A stretch of DNA of 64,000 nucleotides from Glandiceps talaboti (GCF_964340395.1 NC_135571.1:9136953-9200952), one strand, 5' to 3'. Shown: positions 1 through 14,100, numbered from the stretch's first letter. A program made the numbers and translations. The notes: a model not told the origin generated them from the sequence alone.

Positions 1-300
1 GCAAGAGATAGAACAAGAACTCATTTTCAGAAGTTAACTGAAGCTAACTACACTGAGAGATCATCGATGCCAGAAATCTGAAGTGAAGACCCATTTTCAC
101 AAGTACATAGTTGGTGATAAAGTGATGATTTCAAACATGGTGAAAAAGAAAGGAATTTCACCTAAACTCAGTGCTAGATGGATTGGACCATACACTGTCA
201 TAAAGATAATCAGTGATGTGTACAATCAACAAGACATCGCCATATGCCTGTTAGATTTCAGGACTATGTACTAAGGGACAGTGAATAATTTCCATGTTGT
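1..300 (+). pseudogene. Ty3/gypsy retrotransposon integrase C-terminal relic
   Basis: The open frame from 83 to 274 reads like the end of a Ty3/gypsy integrase: a GDKVMI stretch followed by KGISPKLSARWIGPYTVIK. This is the pattern of the integrase C-terminal GPY/F module. A preceding fragment (1-80, beginning ARDRTRTHF) is in another frame and ends at a stop, so the region is frameshifted. No protease, reverse transcriptase or LTR is visible because the window begins here. I infer an old degraded insertion upstream of the ROCO exons. The family call rests on the GPY/F pattern alone. Confidence 0.6.
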
Positions 301-1217
301 ATGTGTATTGACAATTATGACCTAATTTTCAGAAATAACTAAACCGGACAATATATGTATACTACATGTATATGTATTTATTTATTTTTTGTAATTAATA
401 TAATTGGTTTGTTTTTTCTTTCCCAATTAATATATTTTGAAATTAATATCTGAAAAAAAGAAGAAAGAAAAAAAGATGGGGGGGGGGGGGGGGGGACCGA
501 GTATATTAAATTATTGTTAACGGACAATGATATTTGGATCATATAAGATGTTGACCAGAACTATGTTGAACGATATACAGACTGTGAAGTATGATAAACA
601 GAGACTTGGACACTTTAAGTTCTGAATGTTTAATGTAAATCATCACTGTTTTTCTGTCTCGACATGTGGACATGTCCAGAGAAAAGAGGGGGTAATGAGA
701 TAACCATATAATTGGAATAATGCCCTCAGTGGCTGGATGTGGGTTTAGATGTACAGCTCTAGCAAGGCATGCTGGGGCGTGAGTCAGCCAGTTTGTATGT
801 TATGTAAGTGTCTGGTGTACCGTACGACTTGTGGTGTTGTGTCCTGTCTAGTAAACCATGCAAACAGTATCCTTCGTTCCTGTGTCATCTCAATATGTAA
901 AGATGGTTTAATGCTGGATCCAAAGGATATAATTTGTATATTGTACTTATATCTTTATTCACCTGCAATAACCAAGTCCAAAAATGTCTGTGGACATCCA
1001 ACCAGGTTTCACATTAAAGTATCCTTTATACTATGCCTTATACATAGTTGATTTGTTGTGTTCATCCATGTCACTGTATTTATCATCAGTATTGCAGTTA
1101 TTGTGTTGTAAATCCCTGATGAAGAAAACTTCAATGCAAAACCTGGTTGGAAGTTTACAGTCATTTTTATACTTTTAACCTTGTCATGGAGCATTTTTCT
1201 CTAATTTGATGTCACAG
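301..1217. other. Non-coding stretch with 18-bp G run
   Basis: AT-rich sequence with a homopurine tract ending in an 18-base G run (478-495). No exon can be supported here. The short open frame at 749-1051 has no recognisable motif. Near 990-1170 there is an imperfect inverted repeat around the words CAACCAGGTTTCACATTAAA and CAAAACCTGGTTGGAAGT, possibly a small foldback element. Confidence 0.4.
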
Positions 1218-1303
1218 AAAAAAGTAAAGAATCTGATGAAGTGAGTCCGTTGAGTGAATATGAACCAAGCCATATTGCCAAGGACACTCACAAGATGACC
1301 ATT
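1218..1303 (+). CDS. ROCO gene, candidate upstream exon
   Basis: A pyrimidine-rich acceptor ending TCACAG precedes the exon and a GTAAGT donor follows. Read with a two-base lead it gives 28 residues, an acidic, Ser-rich stretch (ESDEVSPLSEYEPSH) ending KMTI in phase 0. That fits the next candidate exon. An in-frame ATG sits near the end (THKM), but I take the exon as internal because its acceptor is good. No homology supports it, only signals and phase. Confidence 0.45.
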
Positions 1304-3038
1304 GTAAGTAGTAAAATATTTAACAAGGATCCAGTGACCCTTCATAAGATAAAAGAGTGTTTAGTTCTTATCAGACCAGTGGCAGTATATGATGGGATGG
1401 TTATTCTAGATCTTAGTAAAACTTAACTGTATGATTTCCACTATAATTATATTCTGAAAAAATATAGTGATGCACAATTATTATTTACAGATAGACAGTC
1501 TATGTTATCAGATTAAAACTGAAGATATATACAAAGATTTATGGGAAGATAATGCATTTTTGGTAATTCCGACTACAATTCCAATTGCCCATTCTATGAT
1601 ACTACTAATAAGAAAGTGATTGGGAAATGTAAAAGATAAAGCAACTGGTATACCAATTATTCATATATAAAAGAAAATAATTTGGGTTGTAAAACTGTTA
1701 AATGTATTAAAAAGAATGTTATAAAAAAAGAAATTGACCATTCAAATTATGTAGATATATTATTTAATAAAAAGCAGATGCATCATACCATGAAAACAAT
1801 TAGAAGTGATAAACATTAGCTAGGCAGCTAATTAACAAAGTGTCATTAAGCTGTTTTGATGATGAAAGATATTTACTGTCTGATGGCATAACATCAATGT
1901 CATATGGTGATTATAAAATAGAATAAAAATATAGAAATAATGTATTGGATTCTGGCAGGAGCAAACACTAGAAATTGAAATGCTATTCCAAAGTGTCAAT
2001 CTAAAATGGGTTCAATGTGAAGGATAAAACTTTCCTATGTATAAAAAAATATATATATATATGAGAAAGAAATCCGAAATGATATTTGGTATTTGGATTC
2101 TGGCTGGAGCAAACACTAGAAATTGTAATGTTGTTCCAGGTCGTTCCAGAGTGAGTTGAAAGTGTGCTCATCCCCTTTTGTATTGGAAAAAAGGTGTCGC
2201 TTTAAAATGGATCCAAACTGTGTGCTCAGTCAGTCTGTAATTGTGATCATTTAGATAAATACAAGTTTAATGTGCATGCTTGATTTCCTAGATAGATGTT
2301 GGTATTGGGATTCTAGCCATGTCAACACATTTTGTACAAGAAAAATGTGTCACTTTAAAACTGGTTAAAGCCCATTCGAACTTTTCCCCCATTGTTTCAA
2401 CTGTGCTGTCAATTTCATTTAACGAACACTTTAACTTAACTGGACACTTTTTACGCAAAATGTCTGCATACCAATTATCCATAAATGGAAGTGAAACTGT
2501 CTGCTAACATTTTAAACCCATGAATGTAAATCTAATTCTATAGCACTGTCCCCAATTTGGCAACTGTTACAATTGCAACCAACATGTGCTGCCCTCCTAA
2601 TATTGTGTTCTACCGCCTAATTCAGCACCTGTCATTCTGTAAAGTGTGTAAAAAATCGCCCTTACCTTGGTGGGTCTCGAACATAGTACCTCTAGTTCTG
2701 TACCTATCTATCCAGAGACATGCTCTATTATAACCACTTCACTACAAAGTGACTTGTGCAGAAAGCAGGTTTCCATATAGAATTTTTTCATTGACATGAC
2801 AATGCATATGTGCACCCAGGTTAGTGACAGAGCTATGGGTGGTTAAAAAAATGAAATACTGTTCGAATTGGGACTGTACGAGTCTTTGCCAGGTTAATGG
2901 ATTTCACACTGAACTTTTGGGGAAAACATCGGATTATTTGGCTGAGATGTGCAGGATGAGTTTTCAGCACAACTGAACTGATAAGGCTCAGTAGTGCTAT
3001 AGACATGACAGAGTGTCTCTGTCTGTCTCTGTGTGTGT

Positions 3039-3098
<60 letters not shown>

Positions 3099-6000
3099 CG
3101 TGTGTGTGTGACGTGTGTGTGTGTGTGTGTAAACAACTTAAAGTCAAAAACCGCCAGACCGATTGCCATGATATTTGGTGAGTGTCTAGTTGGGAAATTG
3201 TTCAAATCAAAATGATCTTACCACCGGTGTGTGTGATTCGGGTAAAAAAAATGTAAATTCAAAAACTACTGAGCAGATCGGTCTGAAATTTGGTGGGAAA
3301 ATTCTTAAGGGTATTTAGATTAAGAATTGTTCACGACATGATGATTCCATCAGTGATATGCAAATTAGGGCTAAAAATGTGTCGTTTTTGTCAAAATTCT
3401 TTAATTCCAAAACTGCTCAGCAGATTAGGCTGAAATTAAATGGGGATGCATCTGAGGTGTATAGATGAAAAAATAATAATGCCCATAGAAACAGCCATAT
3501 GATCACATTGCAAAGATAACATCAGGGATTCATAGATAAGTGAACAAACATTCAAAAAATGTATGCAAATATGTCTAGCAACATGACCACGCCCATAGCA
3601 ACAGCCAACTGAGCGTGTATATTGCAAAGATAACAACATGGTTGGATAGTCAACTGGATAATTGTTCAGCAAATGAACACCTATACCTAGCATGGATCAG
3701 CATGTGGGTAAACATTTTAAAAACTGTACAGTTGTGCTACAATGCCATTGGCGCTGTTTTTTATAGTGAATTTTGTAATTAAATTGATAAGGTAAGAGGT
3801 TATGTAACATGGCTGTAAATGACAAGGTTGACTTTCTGGTGAAAAACTAAAAACTCTTTGAATTCGAAGTATAACTTTGTCGACACGTCCACGGCTATTA
3901 ACTGAAAATAATTGGATGGTGTTGCTCTATTATTTTATCTAAGGTGTCCTCTGACATGCCCTATAACTATCAATAAAATTGAGGTCCAAAGTGTGCTCAT
4001 CACCCAAGTTCAATTTCATAAACTATTTTCTAAATATCTTTCTTTTTATCCTTCTTTCCTATGAATTTGAATATCCTGTCTATCCTTCCTTGCCTGGAAA
4101 GGACACAACTACTCCACATCCTGAATTCAAGGTATGATACACAATACTTTTTATTTCATGTTATTGAATTGTAAAAATTTAAGGGCTTATATGTAAATAG
4201 TATGCTCTAACAAAAAAGACATGAATTACACTAACAAGACAAATATCTGTATTGAAGATGCCATTGTATCACATATTTTATTGTGCAATGGCAGACTGGT
4301 GACACAAACATATACAATATCACAATGGAGCCAACTCATACATGCATATTATTATTAATATTCTTCCCTTTTCCGTTATGTTTCAATATGGTTTAATGTT
4401 CTCCTCTTTTCCTCCATTTCCTTCATCTCTTCTCCTGTCATCTACTTTGTTGTCCATTTCCATGGTGGTTAGGTTGATATTGAAGAGATAAAGAGGGTAA
4501 GTACTGAAAACAACCATAAAATTGTAAAAGTCATTTTTAGCTCCCATACGGGAGCTGATGTTGTGGCGATATCTGTCTGTGTGTCTGCCTGTGCAGTGAT
4601 ATCTCAGAAAGTACTGAAGTAAATGTTCTCCAATTTACTATGTGGCATTGTCAGGCTGTAACTTAGCACTGATTATTAGCACAACTGAACTGAGGTTCAG
4701 TAGTGCTATAGGGATCGCCCGGCGTCTGTCTGTCTGTCTGTTTGTCTGTGTGTATGTGTGTAAACAACTTAAAGTCAAAAACCGCTGAACCGATTGCCAC
4801 GATATTTGCTGGGTCCATTACCTTGGGTGTCTAGTTGGGAAATTGTTCAAATCAAAATGATCGCATCACAGGTGTGTGATTTGGGTCAAAAAATGTGATT
4901 TTTGGTCAAAAAACTTAAACTCAGAAACTACTGGGCAGATTGGTGCGAAATTTGGTGGGAACATTCTTAAGGGGGTGTAAAGTAAGATTTGTTCATGACA
5001 GGATGATTCCATCAGTGATATGCAAATTAGGGCTAAAAATGTGTCTCTTTGGTTGAAAATCTATCATTCCAAAACCACTGAGCAGATTGGGCTGAAATTT
5101 AATGGAAATGCATTTAGGGATGTATGGACGAAGATATGTTACGCATACCATGATTCCATGAGTGATATGGAATTAAGGTGTAAAAATGTGAATTTTGGTC
5201 AAAAACTTATATCTCAAAAAGTACTAAGTGAATGAGTTTGAAACTTGGTGAGATGTTTCTAGAAGTGTTATTCTATATCATTGCTTTTCCTCAAAAATCT
5301 TCAACTCTGAAATTACCCAGCAGATTGAGCTTAACTTTGTTGAGAATGTGTAGATTTGTCCTCATTAATAGCTGACACAGTGAGAACAGCACATTGTTAA
5401 TTAACTATAATGTTTACTTTACTATTTCCTCTGGTGGTAAAGCCTGTAGCATGGCCAGTTTGGTTTATGACTTGATTATGTAATATGTTGTAAGACAGCT
5501 GTTTCATCATCTACCCATATAAAAATATTACAATAAGACAACCAAGAAAGTTAAACATGTTACATTGGTATGACTTGGTTCCAAATTGATTTAAAAAAAT
5601 AAAGAAGTACAAAACCTTGTAGACACATCCCTTTAAAGTTTGATTAGGATGTTGCTATACTTGTCTTGTACACTTCCAACATAGGATGGCTGGATTATGA
5701 TGATGGAAATTAGGTATGAAAATTTTGTTTTGGTTAAAACTTTAAATCTTCAAAAAATTATATATCTATCATTGCCCTATACATGAAGTTGTGCGGCAAC
5801 GCAATATTCGCGCTATTTTTTTGTGTGGGAGTGGCTTGCATAATTAATGTTAATTTGCATAATTAAGGATTTTATAAATGCAGAACAGCTGCACTAAATT
5901 CAGCGAAACTTGCTACAGCTACGGATCATACAAAGATATAAAAGCACTAAAATCATTAACTTGTGTGAAGTTAATTACAGGGCTCCAAATTCACGGGAAT

Positions 6001-9000
6001 CCTGCATCCACAGACTACCAATGTTTGTCTCTGGACTACCAAATTACACGAGTGGTAGCCCAATTGGGCTACTAAACTGTGACAACTTGACTCCGACTCC
6101 CGCCCAGGCCGGGGGCCGGCCAGAGGTCATGGTCATTTTTTTTAATGATGTGTGGTCACTTTTTCTTTTGATGCATCCCATGGGACGCGTTCTTGCCAAA
6201 ATTAGCATCAAAATCTTGTTATGGTGCGTCTTTTCCAAATTTGCATCTACACAACATGCATTTCAAATGTAAATGAAATACATTACAAATGTTTACATCA
6301 TACATGTACACTGCATGTACATGTCATTCTTCCGTGTATATCGTATACACAGCTTGTACTTCCAAAATGTCGAAACAAAACATTTATATGCAACAATATT
6401 CTGTATAGTGACTCATAAGTGAGTTAATGTTATCTTTCTAGGCTTTCGATTTTCCATGGTAATCACTCTCTGGAAATATGTGCTCTGGCCCTTCCGGCTC
6501 TTCTCAGAGTTGGACCGTACAGAGTACAACACTGCAGTACACAAATTAAATTCCTTGACATGAACGACATTCAACTTGACAGAGACACAGTTGTAATTGC
6601 GTAGAATAAGGCATGGATGCATTTCTTGTTTCTTCTCGTAGAGGGCATATCAAACCCCCTAGCTACACAGAAAACTCTCCAATTTTGCAATATTTGATCC
6701 GTGTGTAGCACCTATAATTATGAATGGAGTTATTTTTGCATGTGAAAAATTGTTTCTAGTGACTGCGTCGAAGTTTTGATGAAGTTTTTATATACAAATT
6801 CAACTGACACCCAGCCTTTACCACCACCTTAAGTTAGCATATTACATGTTTTTCTGATATAAGCTCCTCCCTCCCAAACACTCTTTTGAAAACTACATGT
6901 AGAAGCCCAATAATACCTGAGACTAGAGACAATTAAAGTGAGATAGTCGTGTTTAATCATAATTAACAATGAATCTCATTCTATTACACAGCAAATTGAA
7001 AAGGCAGCTAATCAGAAAGATACTCATAAAAAGGTATATCGTGGACGGATAGTGTTTGTTGGAGCTTTTGGTTCTGGAAAAACATCAACGAAGCGAAGTC
7101 TTTTCAATGAAGCATTTGAGGATCTACACTTGAGTACAGATGGAGCTGATATTTATGGAGTTGATATAACTGAATGGATAATTAAAGGTAATTTACTTTA
7201 AAGTCTCATCTTTTCACTGAATATATTAGAGTGTTGTGGATAGTAAGTTAACATACACTATATTAAGGGGCAAGGTTCAATGTCGGATGAAAAACTTAAT
7301 GTAGGCCTCAGAGCCCCGACCTCCACCCCCTACTAACATGATTGGCTGAAAATGATAATTCTGGCAGATTATAGTATGAAGTCTATTTTAAATACAAGAG
7401 GTATTATTCTGCAGTTATTGTTGAAAACATTTTAAGAAAATTTGCCCTAGTAACCATAACCATGCCCTTAGCAACAGTTACGACAACAATAGGGATGGAT
7501 AGGTAAGTGACTAAAGATTCAAACAAATGTCTGCAAATATGCCTAGCAACAGGACTATGCCCATAGCAACAGCTAAATGATGGGTTACATTGAAAAGACG
7601 AAAAGTGGGAAGGGTAGGCAAGTTGATAAAAAATTCCAAAAATGTATACAAACATCCCTAGCAACAAGACCAGGTGCAGAGCAACAACCAAATACAGTTG
7701 TGCTTCAACGCCATTCTGTCTATGCTCTAGCCACCTATTCATATGAATCAGAACACTGTTGGCAAAACTGTTTTTCAAAGTCTTTTGCCATGCTGGTGAA
7801 TCAAAATTCTCGCTATTAACCCAGACAGTCAACGATCGTTCCATGATATACTTCGCCCACAGAATGTGCGTATACAGTTCACTGGGTGCCACCATGTTTG
7901 TTTTGATCTTGCAAATATTGCTACAGTACTCTGGTTGTGATATCGGTGACAAAACATAGCCATGCATTGCAATATTGTAACAGTAGGTCTGTTAACAAGA
8001 TTATTGTAACATTGTAATGAGTATCAAGGCATCACTGTACTAAGAAATTGTTACACTATTTGAAAATTCAATGTATGGTACGGACCACTGATGACATAGT
8101 GTAGTTGAATTTCCGGGTTATCAGTCTGAACTGAGCTAGCCATTTCTCATATATCACCCAAGTTTTCAGCCTCGTTTTGGATGAGAAATTTAATGAGATT
8201 AAAAATGCTGGCTGTCTTGGCAGTAGAAGGTCTGAGAGGAAATTAAACTGGCGGTTTCTCTAATGTACAACTTAGAAATTGGTTTGATCGTGGTTTTTGC
8301 TGTTCAGATAAACATTTCCTCTCAGTAAGGTCAAATGTTTACATTGTGATTGTGTCGCCAACAATTTAGTGTTTATTTAGAACATTCAAAAAATGTACGC
8401 AAATATGTCTAGCAACATGACCATACCCAACAGCCAAATGATCACATGTATTGCAAAGATAACAACAGGACTGGATAGGCAACTGGATAATCATTTAGCA
8501 AACGAACACCTATACCTAGCATGGATCAATGTGTCGATAAACATTTTTAAAACTGTAAAGTTGTACTTACAATGCCATTGGTGCTATTTTTAGGGAAAGT
8601 TTGTGTGTAAATTAAAAAAAAAATGTCTATTATTAAAAATCTATTTGTGCCAGGGACACATTTAAATACTAAATTAATATAATTTGCAAAATCGACCAAG
8701 ATTATTGTGATAAATAATATTTATTGAAAGTAATCAATTATTGTTTCTCAGACATGTATTCAAATATTTACTGTATTTACCAATTGTATTGTAGTCGGAT
8801 TATAGAACGTTGGTTTAATAAAATGTTAATGTTCATTTCATTTGACAGACTATGAATACCAAGAAAAGCGGTCATTGGATGAAACAAGAAAGATGATGGA
8901 AGATGCACTTGTGTCTGGAATCAAGAAGCAACAAGACGATGTTAAATCATTCAGCAGTATGCCACCAAAGAAACATAGAGCAGTGACAACCAAAAAGAAG

Positions 9001-11037
9001 ATTGTGGAAGATTTAAAATCAATAAATGAGACTGATGATGATTTATGTAAACGCATAGATGAACGTTTGAGAACTGTCAAGGATGTTGATAAGCCAGATG
9101 TGTTCTTCAGTCTGTGGGATACTGCTGGACAGATTTTATATGATATAACACATCAGGTATAGCTTGTATAGCATTGTTGCAGTATCTATCCAATATTTTG
9201 TCTGAACTTGGGGAACAAATTATTTAACCTTGAAAACAATGTTTCTACAGCATTAAATTACAATCACTAAATGTTTCATTGTTGATAATGATGTTCAGTA
9301 GAGATAACTAATATATAATAATTTCATCCTCATAAATTACATGTAACAAGGATTTCGCTCTCACTTTATACGGTAGTACACATATTAATTAGGGTTTAAT
9401 TTACATGAGGAACATAAGTAACTACCAGCAAAGAAAGGGATATTGTGGAAGAATTAAAATCAACATTTGAGAATAGCGACAATTTTGCACAGTGTACCAA
9501 CACAAGTTTTGGAAGAAAATAGCAAAATGTATATAATCATATGCAATCTCTGATATGCAGGAACCAGCATAATTTTGATCTATGCCCTTGTATTAGTGAC
9601 TGAATGGGTGAGTATAAGACACCAAATCAGGGGAAGGGGGGGGGGGGGGGTGCACACATGCACACACACACACACTGACAGACAGAGAGACACAGAGGGG
9701 GAAGGGAGATCCCACAGCAGGATATCACCACAGATTGCTGAACTTGCACCACCAAAATGTTAAAAGAACATACAAAGGTGTAGAGAATGAAATATGGGGA
9801 GATATTTGTCAAGTGGAGGCAAAGGTGTCAATGGAAGAGTTAATTTTTTTTTCAATATGAATTGTAATGTCTGTGTTGTCAATTTCAATTTGTGCATTGC
9901 AGGTATTCCTAGCAAGCAGAGTTATCTACATTCTTGTAACAGATCTCACTAAAGCACTGGATGACATCATCTCAGCAAACACAGAAGGGCCTACTAGGGA
10001 TGATTGGACAGTCAAAGGTATGACATGAACATATACAAATTATTGGATAATTACTAATTGAATCTGTTTTAGTTTAAATCATACTAATTTAACCAATATA
10101 TATCACTTTATATCATGTTACCAATGGCAACCAACTTTCACTGATAATGAAGCCACACACAACAGAAGGCACATACTTGATTATATAACCCGATTGATTG
10201 TAAGGAGTTGTTTGTGTGCATTTAGCCATGCCCCCACTGAAATAACCAATAGTGTAATGACATAGGAATCCCAACACAATGATGATACAATACAATATTG
10301 ATGTATATAGAGTCTAGCATGGGACATGAAAATTTACTTGATTTTATAGTCTGTCTATCTCAATTACAGTAATGTTACCATTCATTTGATAATGTTTTAC
10401 AACATTGATTTTAGTTTATGGGAATTCAAACTTATAGGATTATATTATTTCATAATTATCTTTATCAACTGATTGAACTTTGTGTAGTGTAATGGTAGAA
10501 CTAATTTGTCCATTAATTTCATCATACATATGACATTAACTGATTGAAAAATGAGTGGTATAGTAGTACAATTAATTTGAAGAAGCTCTGACAGTCAATT
10601 TCATTGTTAGCTGACAAAACAACATTAACAGACAGTAAAGGTTTCTTTGATCAAAAGTAAGAATCTTGAAAAAACTGTCCTTGCAGCTATTGTCCCTTGA
10701 GACAGTGGTTGAGTCTGCACTTGCCTTGTTATCAAAGCATTGTCCAAATTGGTGAACAAGTCAGTCACTGCATGAGCCCATACTATTATACACACCTTGA
10801 CAAACATAAAGTGCAAGGAAAGATAATAATGAATTGGAGAACCTGTCATTCCTAATTTAATGCAGCATTCTGGCAGTAAAGGAAAATGTGGTATGTAGGA
10901 AAGTCATTGTGCTGACGCACCTCCCTACATGTTATTATGTACGTTATAATAATTTTAGTGCAAAACAGTATTACATTTTTAGCACAACTGAACTGAGGTT
11001 CAGCAGTGCTATAGGGATCAACCGGCGTCTGTCTGTC

Positions 11038-11101
<64 letters not shown>

Positions 11102-14100
11102 CAACTTAAAGTCAAAAACCGCTGAAACGATTGCCATGATATTTGGTGGGTCCATTACCTCGGGTGTCTAGTTGGGAAATTGTTCAAATCAAAATGATCG
11201 CATCACAGGTGTGTGATTTGGGTCAAAAAATGTGATTTTTGGTCAAAAAACTTAAACTCAGAAACTACTGGGCAGATTGGTGCGAAATTTGGTGGGAACA
11301 TTCTTAAACATGCAACTGGCGGCGCCTGGGACCATTTTTGCATATGACTGACTATGTTTGGAGGTGGAGAACTTGTGATGACTCACTGGCAAGTAATCAC
11401 CAAAATATAAACATTCCCTATATCTGGGTTTTTCACATGCAAATGCCGCATATTTGAATAATCCTGAATGACACACAATCTAAGCAGCTGTTTGCAGGGG
11501 AATTGTCTCATTTGGAGAGGTTTTTTCATTGTATGAAACAAACAGACTGATTTGCAACTAATTTGTGTATCAAGTTACCATCCTACGACATTCACAAACA
11601 ATTTGTACATGATACATGACCTGTGTGTTTCTCGAAGCACAGAAAAAATGCTGAAAACAAGATCCAGAAGCTAGTGCTCTGTACAGCAGTTTGAATTTCC
11701 TGCATTTGCATAGATTAGCCATAATCCTCTTTATATAGGGCAGTTGTGTCTTTAAGGGGGTGTAAAGTAAGATTTGTTCATGACATGATGATCTAGGGAT
11801 GTATGGACGAAGAAATGTTAAGCATACAATGATTCCATCAGTGATATGCAAATTAGGTGTAAAAATGTTCATTTTTGGTCAAAAACTTATATCCCAAAAA
11901 GTACTTGGTCACCAAGTCTGAAACTTGGTGAGATGTTTCTGAAAGTGTTATTCTGCAGATTTTCTTCAAAACATTTTGACAAAATTGGCCCTGGCGACCA
12001 TGACCACGCCCTTAGCAACAACCAAATGGCAGTATATTTTGGTCAAATAACAACATCTGGTAGGCAAATGAGTAAACATTCAAAAAATGTATGCAAATAC
12101 CCTAGCAACCATGACCACGCCCATAGCAACAGCCAAACGGTCGTGTATTTCACAAAGATAACAGGGATTAATAGACATTTGAATAAAGATTCAAAAAATG
12201 TATGTAAATTTGCCTAGCAACAAGACCACGCCCATAGCAACAGCCAAATAATCACGTATATCACAAAGATAACAGGAATAGAAAGACAAATGAACAAACA
12301 TTCAAAAAATGTATGCAAATATATCTAACAACATGACCACGCCCATAGTGAAATGGTAGCATATATCGTAAAGATAGTAACATGGTTGGATAGGCAACTG
12401 GATAGTCATTCACCAAATGAACACTTATTTTTAGTATTGACTACCATATGGATAAACATTTTTAAAAACTACAGTTGTGCTACAATGCCATTGGCGGTAT
12501 TTTTATACTATTATATTATATAACAGTTATTATATTATACCAGTATATTGACAGCGCAAATCGAGAGAGATCTGATTGGTCTAGACATTGAACTAGCATG
12601 TCTAAAATGAGCGATAATGCACAGTTGGCACTCATCCAAATTTTGATGTTCACTGTTTGTTGCCTGTTACGAAGATTGTAGTCCAAGGTGATAGAACTTT
12701 GCGAATTTTCAGAGGAAGATTTTCTGAATGAGACAATAGTTTATAGCAAATTATGAAGGAAATTTCGAAAACAGTCGAGTGATCGCGTATTTGTACAAAT
12801 CATCGCCTACTAAAGTAAAGGCGCATGCACGCGATTGGTTCTACTTCTAGCCTCGGCTGGAGTAGAAACAGGTGAGCGTGTCCAATCATAAAAATGAAAT
12901 AATTTCTGGAATCCCCAGCAACCATGGTCATAGCAACTGCAAACCGTCTATTTTCAGTAAAGTTAGTTGTGCTGCAATGCCATTCCCACCGCCATTTTAC
13001 ATTTTTGATAGTTTTTCAAGCGATATTAATGTTTGTAATCTATTTTCAATATAAGTTCATTATCTTTTCCTTTTTAGAATTCCTATCATTCTGGATGAAT
13101 TCTATTCATGCACATGCAAGACCAGACCCATCGAGAGGCCCAAAGTCTGCAGAAAGACAGATAACAACACCGCCTGTTATCATAGTTGGGACAAAGAAAG
13201 ATTTGCTCAATAAGGTAACTTTAAACTTACACACTGCCTTGGTATTTGGTTTAGACATCACGTTTGGTGTCTAGTTTTGAAATTATTCTAGGCAAAAGGA
13301 TCGCATCGCAGGTATGTGATTTAATTGGGTCAAAAACGTCATTTTTGGTCAAAAAATAAAAAACAACTGGGCAGGTTGGTCTGAAATTTGTTGGGAACAT
13401 TCTTAGGGGTGTGTAGATTAAATAAGAATAATTCCAAAACTAGCAAACAGATTGGACGGAAATTGAATGGGGATACATTTGGGGGATATGTATTCACGAC
13501 ATGATAATCTCATCAGCAATATGGTATTTTGGTTGAAAAACAATTTTTGGTTGTAGTCTTCCCGTCTGTTTATAATACTTAAAGTTGTATTACACATTGA
13601 ACCAAACTATCAAGTCTTTCACATAATGTTCAGAATCATGACAATAGATGTTTACATATGTTATCTAACTGTGGGCAGTGCGGGTGACTATGAACAGCTG
13701 CCATAAAATATTCACACTTCATTATCGCCATTTCAAGGGTTTGGAAGGGCAGGCAAAGGCGTTTTTGGACACCGGGGGGCAACACAGGTGATTACCTCCA
13801 TCTTGAATTTGATCACCTCCCTAAGTTTGAAGAAGTAGTCCCCAAATACCAATATTCTATTACTTGAAAATGAAGGTCATCCAGTGAGCTACCAATCTAC
13901 ATCAGTCAATAACATGGTCATTACTAGCCATGTGCAGTCACTATCAGCTGACACATGAGACCTTGCTTCAAAATGCTGACATATTACCAGGCAAGGTAAC
14001 AGTCTTTAATACTAGACAGCTTTTCTTTGATAAAATAAAGGGTGTAAACACTGGAATAGTGTCTCTACCATGATGAAACTTCAAGTATTTGGTAGATTAG

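Noticed and set aside
2833-3205. Open frames rich in HTHT
   Set aside because: Produced by the TG/CA microsatellite inside the modular repeat. The same applies to 10852-11115 and 61585-61995.
7404-7967. 187-codon minus-strand open frame
   Set aside because: It overlaps the AGCAACA repeat module, has no recognisable domain and lies within a ROCO intron.
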